Part shown: positions 28,038-35,928 of the stretch, piece by piece
How the letters are laid out: every line of letters begins with the position of its first letter
Numbering within the stretch: the first letter of the stretch is position 1
Assembly: GCA_965229605.1 (NCBI GenBank)
Contig: OZ245892.1
Coordinates: forward strand, 1,798,001 to 1,862,000
DNA length: 64,000 bases
Reading direction: 5' to 3'
From: G965229605 sp965229605
Lineage (GTDB): Bacteria > Pseudomonadota > Alphaproteobacteria > CBDDJK01
Notes under the pieces: generated by a model
What the model was told of the DNA's origin: nothing
Databases searched by the model: none
The model's input: the letters and a program-made list of their open reading frames with translations, nothing else
Program-made: the position numbers and the translations under genes

Positions 28038-28057
28038 TATCCTGTCCTGGTGAGAGG

Positions 28058-29440
28058 TTATAAAAACCGTTTGCGCGCACGGGCAACCGCTTCGCGCACC
28101 CGGTTCGGGGCGGTGCCGCCATAGCTTTGGCGGGAGTCCAAGGCATTTTTAATGGTTAAAACGCTATAGACCCGCTTGTCAATCGCCGGTTCAACCTCCT
28201 GCATGACCGATAGAGGCAGGTCCTCAAGCCCACAGCTTTGGGTTTCAGCGGCAGCAACCAGCTTTCCGGTGACATGATGGGCCTGACGAAAAGGCATGTC
28301 GAGTTCACGGACCAGCCAGTCTGCCAGATCGGTGGCGGTTGGAAAACCGGCCTCCAGCGCGCGGGTCATATTTTCTTTCTGCGGAGTCAGGCTTTCAGCC
28401 ATCGCGCACATGGCCCCGAGCGCGACATCAAGCGCAGCAACCGCATCAAACAGAGGTTCCTTGTCTTCCTGCAAATCCTTGCCATAGGCCAGCGGCACCC
28501 CTTTCATGACCAGACTCAATCCCTGAAAAGCCCCAAGAATGCGCCCGGGCTTGGCCCGCACAAGTTCGGCTGCATCGGGGTTGCGCTTTTGCGGCATGAT
28601 TGAAGAGCCGGTGGTCAGACTGTCCGGCAAGCTGATAAAGCGAAAAGGCTCCGACATCCAGATCACAATTTCTTCAGCAAAGCGCGACAGATGAACCGCA
28701 AGAATGCTGGCTGCCGCCAGATATTCCAGCGCAAAGTCGCGGGCCGATACGCCATCGATTGAATTTTCACCGGGCCGCTCAAAACCAAGGGCTTTGGCGG
28801 TTTCATCCCGATTGATCGGAAAAGCTGTGCCTGCCAGCGCGGCGGATCCCAGCGGGCAATCCCCCATGCGCTGCAAGGCATCGTGCAAACGTCCGCGATC
28901 CCGGCCCAGCATTTCCACATAGGCCAGAAGATGGTGACCAAATGTCACCGGCTGGGCCACCTGCAAATGCGTATAGCCCGGCATCGGCAAGTCAGCATGG
29001 CGTTCGGCCTGATCAATCAGGGCGGCTTGCAGGGTTTGGAGCTGTTTATCCTGACGGGCAATCACCCGGCGCACCCATAATTTTAAATCGGTCGCCACCT
29101 GATCATTGCGGCTGCGCCCGGTATGCAACCGCCCGGCGACATCGCCAATCAATTCAGCCAGCCGGGCTTCGATATTCATATGAATATCTTCATATTCCGT
29201 GCGAAACGGAAAGGTGCCTTTTTCTATTTCGGCTTCAATCTGGTCCAAGCCCTTTGTGATCTTTTCGGCATCGCTGACCGAGACTATACCGGCTTTTGCC
29301 AGCATCGCCACATGGGCGCGGGAGCCTTCCAGATCCTCCGCATAAAGATTACGATCAAAATGGATGGACACATTGATCGCTTCAAGCGCCGCCTCCGGCC
29401 CGCCTTGAAACCGCCCGCCCCAAATATCGCTTTTTTTCAT
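28058..29440 (-). CDS. argH: Argininosuccinate lyase
   Basis: Cleaves argininosuccinate to arginine and fumarate, the last step of arginine synthesis. Start set at ATG 29440 (MKKSDIWGGRFQGGPEAALE), giving 460 residues, the usual length; the frame runs further to 29512 but those 24 residues do not fit the family. Seen are GRLHTGRSRNDQVATDLKLW, the catalytic-His region MPGYTHLQVAQPVTFGHH and the fumarase/aspartase signature GSSIMPQKRNPDAAE with the catalytic Ser. The 28-bp gap to lpdA upstream suggests one transcript. Confidence 0.96.
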   Translation of the reverse strand: MKKSDIWGGRFQGGPEAALEAINVSIHFDRNLYAEDLEGSRAHVAMLAKAGIVSVSDAEKITKGLDQIEAEIEKGTFPFRTEYEDIHMNIEARLAELIGDVAGRLHTGRSRNDQVATDLKLWVRRVIARQDKQLQTLQAALIDQAERHADLPMPGYTHLQVAQPVTFGHHLLAYVEMLGRDRGRLHDALQRMGDCPLGSAALAGTAFPINRDETAKALGFERPGENSIDGVSARDFALEYLAAASILAVHLSRFAEEIVIWMSEPFRFISLPDSLTTGSSIMPQKRNPDAAELVRAKPGRILGAFQGLSLVMKGVPLAYGKDLQEDKEPLFDAVAALDVALGAMCAMAESLTPQKENMTRALEAGFPTATDLADWLVRELDMPFRQAHHVTGKLVAAAETQSCGLEDLPLSVMQEVEPAIDKRVYSVLTIKNALDSRQSYGGTAPNRVREAVARARKRFL

Positions 29441-29468
29441 TATAAATTTTTTATTATAAAACAGAGTG

Positions 29469-30911
29469 CTACATATGAATAACCCGCCCATAGGCATCCA
29501 GGGCAGATTCATGCATCATCTCACTCAAGGTCGGATGCGGGAAAATCGTGTGATGCAATTCAGCCTCGGTCGTTTCAAGCGTGCCTGCAACCGCATAGCC
29601 CTGAATAAGCTCGGTCACCTCGGCCCCGATCATATGAGCCCCCAACAAAGCCCCGGTCTTTTCATCAAAAATCGTCTTGATCATCCCCTCCTGCTCGCCA
29701 AGCGCAATCGCCTTGCCATTGCCTATGAAAGGAAAACGCCCGACCTTCACCTTATATCCCGCCGCCTTCGCTTTGGCCTCGCTCAGACCAATAGAAGCCA
29801 CTTGCGGATGACAATAGGTGCAACCCGGAATCCACCCCGCATCAAGCGGATGAACACCCGCTACTCCCGCTATTTTCTCAACCGCAATCACCCCTTCATG
29901 CTCGGCCTTATGGGCCAGCCAGGGCGCTCCCGCCACATCGCCAATCGCATAAATTCCAGGCTCCGCCGTCTCTCCCCATTGGTCAATCCTGATATGAGTC
30001 CCCTCAACCTCAATCGCCGTTTTCTCCAGCCCCAGATTCTCAACATTCCCAACAATACCCGTCGCAGAAATAACCTGATCAAACCTGACTTTCTCTATCT
30101 TGCCCGCTTTCTCCAGATGGGCAACCACATGATCACTCTTGCGATCAAGCTGCTTGACAATCGTCCCGGCTTTCACCTCAATGCCCTGTTTCGTAAAGGA
30201 CTTTTCTGCAAATGCGCTGATCTCCTCATCCTCCACAGGCAAAATGCGATCCATCACCTCGACAACCGTCACCTTCGATCCAAACTCATTGAAGAAACTG
30301 GAAAACTCAATGCCAATCGCGCCAGACCCAATCACCAGCAAACGACCCGGAACATAATCAGCCACCAATGTCTGGCGATAATTCCATACCCGCTTGCCAT
30401 CAGCCTCCAGCCCCGGCAGATTGCGCGCTCGCGCCCCCGTCGCCAGAATAATATGTTTGGCCATTATCTGCTCGGACTTTTGATCCGATGCCGTCACGCT
30501 GATCTGATGCAGTTTATCTGATTTGCCAGAAAGCTTGGCCCGGCCCTTGATCACCGTGACTTTATTCTTACGCAAAAGATGAGTCACGCCCTGATTAAGC
30601 TGCGCAGAAACCCCGCGACTGCGCTTGATGATCGCCTCAAAATCAAAGCCCGGCTTGTCAATCGCCAATCCATAAGAACTTGCATGGCGGGCCAGCCGAT
30701 AGACCTCGGCAGAGCGCAACAGCGCCTTGGTCGGGATACAGCCCCAATTCAGGCAAACCCCGCCAAGGTCAGCCTCTTCAACCAGAGCAACCGACATTTT
30801 TAACTGGGCCGCCCGGATCGCCGAGACATAGCCTCCCGGACCACCTCCAACAATAATAAGGTCAAATGTGCGCACAGCAGACGATGAAGCCATAATTTTA
30901 CCGCTATCCAT
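29469..30911 (-). CDS. lpdA: Dihydrolipoamide dehydrogenase
   Basis: FAD-dependent E3 component shared by 2-oxoacid dehydrogenases and glycine cleavage; reoxidises dihydrolipoamide with NAD. 480 residues: FAD loop DLIIVGGGPGGYVSAIRAAQ, redox disulfide GGVCLNWGCIPTKAL, NAD loop LLVIGSGAIGIEFSSFFNEFG, and the C-terminal His-Glu pair in HPTLSEMMHE. ATG 30893 (MASSSAV) is an equally possible start. It is an isolated copy with no E1/E2 genes in the window, placed directly upstream of argH. Confidence 0.95.
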   Translation of the reverse strand: MDSGKIMASSSAVRTFDLIIVGGGPGGYVSAIRAAQLKMSVALVEEADLGGVCLNWGCIPTKALLRSAEVYRLARHASSYGLAIDKPGFDFEAIIKRSRGVSAQLNQGVTHLLRKNKVTVIKGRAKLSGKSDKLHQISVTASDQKSEQIMAKHIILATGARARNLPGLEADGKRVWNYRQTLVADYVPGRLLVIGSGAIGIEFSSFFNEFGSKVTVVEVMDRILPVEDEEISAFAEKSFTKQGIEVKAGTIVKQLDRKSDHVVAHLEKAGKIEKVRFDQVISATGIVGNVENLGLEKTAIEVEGTHIRIDQWGETAEPGIYAIGDVAGAPWLAHKAEHEGVIAVEKIAGVAGVHPLDAGWIPGCTYCHPQVASIGLSEAKAKAAGYKVKVGRFPFIGNGKAIALGEQEGMIKTIFDEKTGALLGAHMIGAEVTELIQGYAVAGTLETTEAELHHTIFPHPTLSEMMHESALDAYGRVIHM

Positions 30912-31143
30912 TAAAGTCTTGTTATTGGTCCAATCTATCAGAAGGCTATAGAGACTTCAAACAAAACCAATACTTCAAACGAAACCGGGGCCTCATCGCA
31001 CGCTAAACAGAAACAAACGCCGAATCTGCTAGACAGGGCCGGACAGGCGTTGTAAAGTCAGTCCTTAACCTTATTATACAATTAAAGTATATGGTTATAA
31101 TTAGTAACTTATGGGGATATGCCCAAACCTGCAGGAAAAGTTT

Positions 31144-31164
31144 AAGGAGCTTATGCGTTCATGA
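31144..31164 (+). promoter_or_regulatory. Ribosome site with overlapping three-codon leader frame
   Basis: AAGGAG (31144-31149) is followed by ATG CGT TCA TGA (31153-31164). The stop of this three-codon frame overlaps the ATG of the cold-shock-domain gene (31161). The Shine-Dalgarno spacing is about 3 bases to the first ATG and about 11 to the gene's ATG, so initiation may be shared or coupled. Confidence 0.45.
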
Positions 31165-31682
31165 ATTCACAGATGCCACCCGCTGTTGTACGCGAGCGGG
31201 CTACGGTTCGGTTGAAGTGGTTTAACCAGACCAAAGGATTCGGGTTTGTTCAAATTGAAGACGAAGAGAGTGATGCTTTTCTTCATGCTTCTATGTTTAC
31301 GCCGGATCAGATCAGACTTTTGCAGCCTGGAACGACTCTTTTGTGTGATCTGGCGCGCGGCCCGCGCGGGTTGATTGCCTCGGCGGTCTATGAGATTGAT
31401 CCGTCGACGGCTGACCCGGCTGCGGACCGAGCCCCGGCGGAGCACCAGCCTGATGTTGAGAGTGGTCCGGCTGAGGATGTTGATGGCACGGTGAAATTTT
31501 ACAATCCGGTTAAAGGGTATGGATTTTTGCAGCCTGATGATGGCGGGCCGGATATTTTCCTGCCTGGACGTATTATGCAGCAGGCCGGTCTGGACGGGGT
31601 ACAGCCGCAGGAACGCTTGCGGGTGAAGGCCCGTATGGGGCCGCGTGGACGGCAGGCAGAAGCGATAGAAATGCTCGCCTAA
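31161..31682 (+). CDS. Protein with two cold-shock domains
   Basis: 173 residues. The first domain (~15-75) has RLKWFNQTKGFGFVQIEDEE and DAFLHASMF; the second (~103-170) has DGTVKFYNPVKGYGFLQPDD and DIFLPG. Both keep the RNP1-like KGFGF/KGYGF and the RNP2-like FLHAS (second degraded to FLPGR). They are joined by a Pro/Ala/Glu-rich linker of ~25 residues. Alphaproteobacterial double-CSD proteins are single-stranded nucleic-acid binders, probably RNA chaperones. The first domain lacks a full VxxF RNP2 match. The stop region is part of a tandem repeat continuing downstream. The AT-rich 249 bp upstream could be a long leader. Confidence 0.88.
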   Translation: MNSQMPPAVVRERATVRLKWFNQTKGFGFVQIEDEESDAFLHASMFTPDQIRLLQPGTTLLCDLARGPRGLIASAVYEIDPSTADPAADRAPAEHQPDVESGPAEDVDGTVKFYNPVKGYGFLQPDDGGPDIFLPGRIMQQAGLDGVQPQERLRVKARMGPRGRQAEAIEMLA

Positions 31683-31855
31683 AGGGGTGCTTGCCTAAAA
31701 GTGGTGTTGTGTAAAAGGGGTGTGTGAATAAAAAAGGCGGACGCAAAAAAGAATGCTCGCCTAAAAGGGTGTTCACATAAAGCGATGTGTGAGTAAAAAA
31801 GGCGGGCATAAAAAAAGAATGCGCGCATAAAAAACATAAGTTTGCACAAAAACCC
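31670..31855. repeat. Degenerate tandem repeat starting in the cold-shock gene's last codons
   Basis: The string ATGCTCGCCTAAA at 31670 (last residues and stop of the CSD gene) recurs at 31752 as ATGCTCGCCTAAA and at 31818 as ATGCGCGCATAAA. The intervals are 82 and 66 bp. Each unit also contains GTGTGTGA(A/G)TAAAAAAGGCGG. The block is rich in A-runs and fills most of the 239-bp gap before the next gene. It is not CRISPR-like (no constant spacer) and has no clear terminator stem. Confidence 0.7.
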
Positions 31856-31921
31856 CCTGTCCCGTTTCTTGATGTTGTAACGGCGGAATAAAGCCGGTTA
31901 CAGCAGATCAGGAGACGAGAC

Positions 31922-32515
31922 ATGACAAAACTTTCTTTTACTTCATCGAAGGCCCCTTTATCAAAATTCAGTTCATTTGCGCGCAGCCTTTTGCTGGGAA
32001 CGTCGCTTCTGGGTTTGGCGGCCTGCCAAACCATGACGGGCGGCAATATGGCCGAAGGCATTGGCTTTCGCGAAGCCCGCTTTCAGGAAGTGGCTGCGAT
32101 GAACAGCTATCGCGACTGCCGGGCAGATGCATTGGCCCTGGATGAACAGGCCCGCCTTGAAGGATCAGTCGAAAAATATCTGGCTTCAGCCCGACTGATT
32201 GAAAAATGCGAAAGCAATGTCGGCCCACAGGCAAAAAATCTTTCCGAGGATGAACGGATGCGCACCTATGCTTTATCGGTGCTGAATTATGTGCGCGGAG
32301 GCGATTTGACCGCCGCTGCCGAAAATCTGGAGCAATTCCAGACTCATTTCCCGGGCAAGGATTTATATTTCAGCGATAAATCTTCCTTTATTGCCACGAT
32401 GCAGGTTCTCACCGGGCAAAAGGAGAATGAAAGCTATACGCCTGGCACATTGCAGAATGTGAACCGGGACCTGCGCAAGGAAAAGCGGCGCATTCAACAT
32501 TGGTTGACCAGCTAA
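31922..32515 (+). CDS. Putative lipoprotein of unknown function
   Basis: 197 residues. A signal sequence with a hydrophobic core (SLLLGTSLLGLAACQTM) ends in a lipobox with Cys at residue 35, so export and lipidation are likely. The remainder is helical and charged, with a possible tetratricopeptide-like rhythm (YALSVLNYVRGGDLTAAAENLEQF written in part: VRGGDLTAAAENLEQF). GAGACGAGAC upstream provides a purine-rich ribosome site. No known family recognised. The following gene starts 41 bp later and is also exported, suggesting a two-gene unit of envelope proteins. Confidence 0.75.
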   Translation: MTKLSFTSSKAPLSKFSSFARSLLLGTSLLGLAACQTMTGGNMAEGIGFREARFQEVAAMNSYRDCRADALALDEQARLEGSVEKYLASARLIEKCESNVGPQAKNLSEDERMRTYALSVLNYVRGGDLTAAAENLEQFQTHFPGKDLYFSDKSSFIATMQVLTGQKENESYTPGTLQNVNRDLRKEKRRIQHWLTS

Positions 32516-32556
32516 TTGGCAAGTTGAAACGCACGTTACTCTAACAGGAGAAAATC

Positions 32557-33474
32557 ATGAGCATCTTATCTATATCCTCCCCATCCTCTTTAGGCAGTTT
32601 TCGGGGAACCGGGTTGGCCTTTGCCCTGGCCCTTGGCGTGATTGGCTATAGCGCAACAGACACCGCTTATGCCAATACCGAGACCACTAGCTGGCAAGCC
32701 CCTTCGATTGAAACCTTGAGCAAGCTGCCAGTCACCAATGTCTCGTCCTCGGTTGACAGGAATTTCAGATCCTCGGGCCTGGCTGGTCAGATCCAGTCAA
32801 AGGCACAGGATATTCAGGCCAAAGCCGGCACCATGCAGGATTTGGCGCAGGCTCTTGAAAGTGCTGAAGGGCCTATTCATACGGAAATCCGTCACCAGCA
32901 GCTGATGGCAAAGAAAGACTTTGTGGCCTTGAATGGCGAACGTAACGAGCTACGCCGCAAGGCCGGAGAGAAAAAGCTGAAAGTCTATCAGGCTCTCTTG
33001 CGTAAATATCAGGCCGAGCGCAACAGCCAGGAACCAGAGATGATCGAGCTTGCCCAGATGCAGGAAGCCGCCCGGGCAAGGCTTGAACAGACCACGGTTC
33101 AGGTTGATGATGCCCTGTTTGCCAATAGCCCGGCCCATAGCGACAGCCGCTATAACAGCGAATATACCGGCATGTTGAGCCAGATTGAACAGCTTCAGAA
33201 GAAAATCAACAACCATATTGGCAATAAAGAGCCAATGGTTGACGGAAAAATTGTGGACAAGGAAGAATATCTGGCGGCCATGATTCACGATGCCGAAGTG
33301 GAACTGGCTCTGCTGAAACAAGAAGACCAGCTGATTGGCCTGATGTCCAAACTTGTCGCCCTGGATTCACGGGTTTTGTCCGAAGAAGTCGCCGCCCAGG
33401 CCGCGCTTGATGATAACGGGCTTGAATATATGGGCAACCCGGTCCGGGAAGGGGTTCAATTCTTTCTTGATTAA
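32557..33474 (+). CDS. Exported coiled-coil protein of unknown function
   Basis: 305 residues with an N-terminal signal peptide (LAFALALGVIGYSATDTAYA, cleavage probably near residue 40). The mature part is largely helical and highly charged, with heptad-like stretches around residues 85-180 and 210-270, for example NELRRKAGEKKLKVYQALLR. This suggests a periplasmic coiled coil. An AACAGGAGAA ribosome site precedes the ATG. I recognise no named family. It converges on dusA with an 8-bp gap. It may act with the lipoprotein encoded just upstream. Confidence 0.75.
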   Translation: MSILSISSPSSLGSFRGTGLAFALALGVIGYSATDTAYANTETTSWQAPSIETLSKLPVTNVSSSVDRNFRSSGLAGQIQSKAQDIQAKAGTMQDLAQALESAEGPIHTEIRHQQLMAKKDFVALNGERNELRRKAGEKKLKVYQALLRKYQAERNSQEPEMIELAQMQEAARARLEQTTVQVDDALFANSPAHSDSRYNSEYTGMLSQIEQLQKKINNHIGNKEPMVDGKIVDKEEYLAAMIHDAEVELALLKQEDQLIGLMSKLVALDSRVLSEEVAAQAALDDNGLEYMGNPVREGVQFFLD

Positions 33475-33481
33475 AACTTAA

Positions 33482-34516
33482 TTAGAGTGCCGTTGTTGTT
33501 TCTTGAAAATGTCTGCTGATTTTCTCCTGCGCATCCAGGGCCTGGTATACCAGCCCTGGATTCGTGCTTTGCTGGTTCATATCTCCCAAACACCGCCGCC
33601 AGGCTGCGGCTCCCGGCATCCCGGTATAAAGCGCAACCAGCGGACGCACCACGTTTGCAAGCCGCTCCCCCCTTTTGACATGATGTTCGGCGATTTCTGC
33701 CATTGCGCGGGCCACCTGCGCACGCGACGGAGCAGCCGGGGCTGTTGCGTCAAGAGCTCTATCTATTCCCGCCCAGTGATAGGGGTCTTTTAACGCCGCC
33801 CGCCCGATCATCACGCCTTTAAAAAGGCTGGAGGCTTCAAGATGTACACAAGCCGCATCCAGCGTCCCGATCCCGCCATTAACAATAAAACGACAATCTG
33901 GAAAATCTCTGGCAAGCTGTTTGGCCCGTTCATAATCCAGCGGCGGAATCTCCCGGTTCTCTTTTGGCGATAAATGCAGCAAGGCCAGCCTTGCATGGAT
34001 AATAATTTCGCCTAAACCCGTTTTTTCCAGAAGCATGCCAACATAATCGCGCACCCGGCTATAGTCGTGCCAGCCATCCAGCCCCAAGCGATGCTTGATA
34101 GTTACCGGACGGCCATCCGCCTGATCCATCATGGCATTCAGACAATCGGCACTGCGCGTGGCATCCTCCATCAATGCCGCGCCGAAGGACCCGGCCCCGA
34201 CCTTTGGAGACGGGCAGCCCGCATTAAGGTTAATGCCATCATAGCCATAGGCAACCGCAAGCCGGGTTGCCCTGGACAGTTCCTCCGGCATTGCACCTCC
34301 AAGCTGGCAGACCACCGGGCTTTCTGACGGATCAAAGGCTAAAAGCTGATGGCGGGTTTTCTCCCCGCCATATAGAATCGCTTTCGCTGTCACCATTTCC
34401 GTATAAAGCAGGGCCCGTTTGGTCAACAGCCGCATAAATTGACGCTGAAAACGATTGGTCCAGCCCATCATCGGGGCCAGATGAAAAGAATGTTTTAAAA
34501 CGGGAGGATATCCCAT
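33482..34516 (-). CDS. dusA: tRNA-dihydrouridine synthase A
   Basis: FMN enzyme that reduces uridines in the tRNA D-loop. Start set at ATG 34516 (MGYPPVLKHSFHLAPMMGWT), giving 344 residues; the frame extends to 34609 but that part overlaps fliN. Motifs: LAPMMGWTNRFQRQFMRLLT, the catalytic Cys in INLNAGCPSPKVGAGSFGA, VTIKHRLGLDGWHDY, and FIVNGGIGTLDAA, MIGRAALKDPYHW for FMN phosphate binding. It follows fliN by 13 bp and may share its transcript. Confidence 0.93.
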   Translation of the reverse strand: MGYPPVLKHSFHLAPMMGWTNRFQRQFMRLLTKRALLYTEMVTAKAILYGGEKTRHQLLAFDPSESPVVCQLGGAMPEELSRATRLAVAYGYDGINLNAGCPSPKVGAGSFGAALMEDATRSADCLNAMMDQADGRPVTIKHRLGLDGWHDYSRVRDYVGMLLEKTGLGEIIIHARLALLHLSPKENREIPPLDYERAKQLARDFPDCRFIVNGGIGTLDAACVHLEASSLFKGVMIGRAALKDPYHWAGIDRALDATAPAAPSRAQVARAMAEIAEHHVKRGERLANVVRPLVALYTGMPGAAAWRRCLGDMNQQSTNPGLVYQALDAQEKISRHFQETTTAL

Positions 34517-34529
34517 CACGCTTGGAGTC

Positions 34530-34817
34530 TCACTCCTGCGATTGCCCGCGCATATCCTTGATCCGCACCGAAAGCCTGCCGTCTGAAACCTCGACATCGC
34601 CATTGCCAATCACAAGGCCGTGACAACGCACCTCCACAGCTTCGCCAATCCGCTTGTCCAGCTCAATCACCGCGCCACGACCAATCTTCAGCAAATTGGC
34701 AATATTCATATCGGCACTGCCCAGAATAACCGTAAGCTCAACCGGGATATCCTCAAAAGCGCGACCACTGATGTTGCTTGCGTGAATTTTGGCTTTTTGC
34801 TCTTCGGTTAAAATCAT
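34530..34817 (-). CDS. FliN-like flagellar motor switch (SpoA-domain) protein
   Basis: 95 residues. The SpoA/FliN surface-presentation domain is visible from ~22: FEDIPVELTVILGSADMNIA, then LLKIGRGAVIELDKRIGEAV, followed by GLVIGNGDVEVSDGRLSVRI. In FliN this forms the lower C-ring that binds CheY-P and the export apparatus. No other flagellar gene is present in 64 kb; it sits between pdxA and dusA. It may be the genuine FliN displaced from its cluster, or a paralogue recruited for another role. Length is typical of short alphaproteobacterial FliN. Confidence 0.85.
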   Translation of the reverse strand: MILTEEQKAKIHASNISGRAFEDIPVELTVILGSADMNIANLLKIGRGAVIELDKRIGEAVEVRCHGLVIGNGDVEVSDGRLSVRIKDMRGQSQE

Positions 34818-34890
34818 CGCTTATTCTCTTAAATTTGTTCTCTTCTTTTGTTTATGCAGCTATTCGCTGTTGCTGTCCAGAAATTTAGAT

Positions 34891-35913
34891 TTAATCAGGA
34901 TGTGTGGCCATTTGGTTCGCCATTTGTAAAGCTGCGATAAAACTGCTGCAATCGGCTTTGCCGGTTCCAGCCAGTGACCGCGCCGTTCCGTGATCAGGCG
35001 ATACCCGGATAATCGGCAATCCCAATGTCACATTCACCCCGCCATAGAAATCAAGCGTTTTCAAAGGAATCAGGGCCTGATCATGATACATGCATACCGC
35101 AAGATCATAGGTTTTGCGCATATCCTGATGAAACAAACTGTCTGCCGCAACCGGGCCGGTGCATTCAATGCCACTCTTGCGCAACTGTTCTATGGCAGGT
35201 TCAATAATCCGGGCCTCTTCATCGCCAAACTGCCCGGACTCCCCAGCATGGGGGTTCAGGCCACAAAAGGCAACTCTTGGCTGAGGGATAGCAAACCGGC
35301 TTTGCAAGGCCTCAACAGCGACCCTCACCTTGCCAACAATATCCGTTTGCGCCAGAGCCTTCGCGACATCGCGCAAGGGCAAATGAATGGTCAAAGGAAG
35401 AACACGCAGCCCCGCTTTTTCAGAGGCCAGCATCATCACCGACGTTTCAACCCCCGTGAGATGGGCCAGAAATTCTGTATGACCGGGAAAGCTTGATTCT
35501 GCCGACTTGAACATTGCCTTTTGGGCCGGACCGGTGACCAGCCCGGCTGCTTCTCCGCGCATAGAAAGTTCGACAGAAATTTTAAGCGATTCACGGACCA
35601 AAAACGCATTACGATCCGCCACTTCTTGCCGGGCAGATAAAGGCAGCAGTGGCAAACCTGATGAAAAGCTCTTTAGAGCCTGTGCGGGCTGATCAATCAA
35701 CGCAAGCCGAACATCTGACTTTAACTTGTCAATCCGGGCGCAAAGATCGGCCTCTGGTCCAATAACGAAAAAAGGAGGAAGCGCCTTTCCATACTTTTCA
35801 TACGCATCAATCACAATGTCAGGGCCAATGCCCTCAAGATCGCCGAGTGTCACTACAAAGGGGGTCACGACAAAAGGGGTCACGACAAAAGGGATTACGC
35901 TGGCACCGGTCAT
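34891..35913 (-). CDS. pdxA: 4-hydroxythreonine-4-phosphate dehydrogenase
   Basis: Oxidises 4-phosphohydroxy-L-threonine in pyridoxal 5'-phosphate synthesis. 340 residues. Metal-binding His are visible in FPGHTEFLAHLTG, GLNPHAGESGQFGDEE and CMYHDQALIPLK; the C-terminus has SPDHGTARSLAGTGKAD. The N-terminal glycine motif reads GDLEGIGPDI where most PdxA have GDPAGIGPE. The start contains three in-frame copies of PFVVT from a 15-bp tandem repeat, so the N-terminus is longer than usual. Normal neighbour surA lies directly upstream (15 bp); ksgA, often next, is replaced by fliN. Confidence 0.92.
   Translation of the reverse strand: MTGASVIPFVVTPFVVTPFVVTLGDLEGIGPDIVIDAYEKYGKALPPFFVIGPEADLCARIDKLKSDVRLALIDQPAQALKSFSSGLPLLPLSARQEVADRNAFLVRESLKISVELSMRGEAAGLVTGPAQKAMFKSAESSFPGHTEFLAHLTGVETSVMMLASEKAGLRVLPLTIHLPLRDVAKALAQTDIVGKVRVAVEALQSRFAIPQPRVAFCGLNPHAGESGQFGDEEARIIEPAIEQLRKSGIECTGPVAADSLFHQDMRKTYDLAVCMYHDQALIPLKTLDFYGGVNVTLGLPIIRVSPDHGTARSLAGTGKADCSSFIAALQMANQMATHPD
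35849..35893. repeat. 15-bp tandem repeat x3 in the pdxA N-terminus
   Basis: Units GTCACTACAAAGGGG, GTCACGACAAAAGGG and GTCACGACAAAAGGG run from 35849 to 35893. They are in frame and encode repeated PFVVT. The last two units are identical, suggesting recent slippage. Only one unit has an equivalent in a normal PdxA. Confidence 0.9.
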
Positions 35914-35928
35914 CCCTGACCCTCAATC

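Noticed and set aside
31683..31920. Short CRISPR array or terminator cluster
   Set aside because: Spacing is irregular (82 and 66 bp), repeats are degenerate and A-rich, and no strong stem with a T-run was found.
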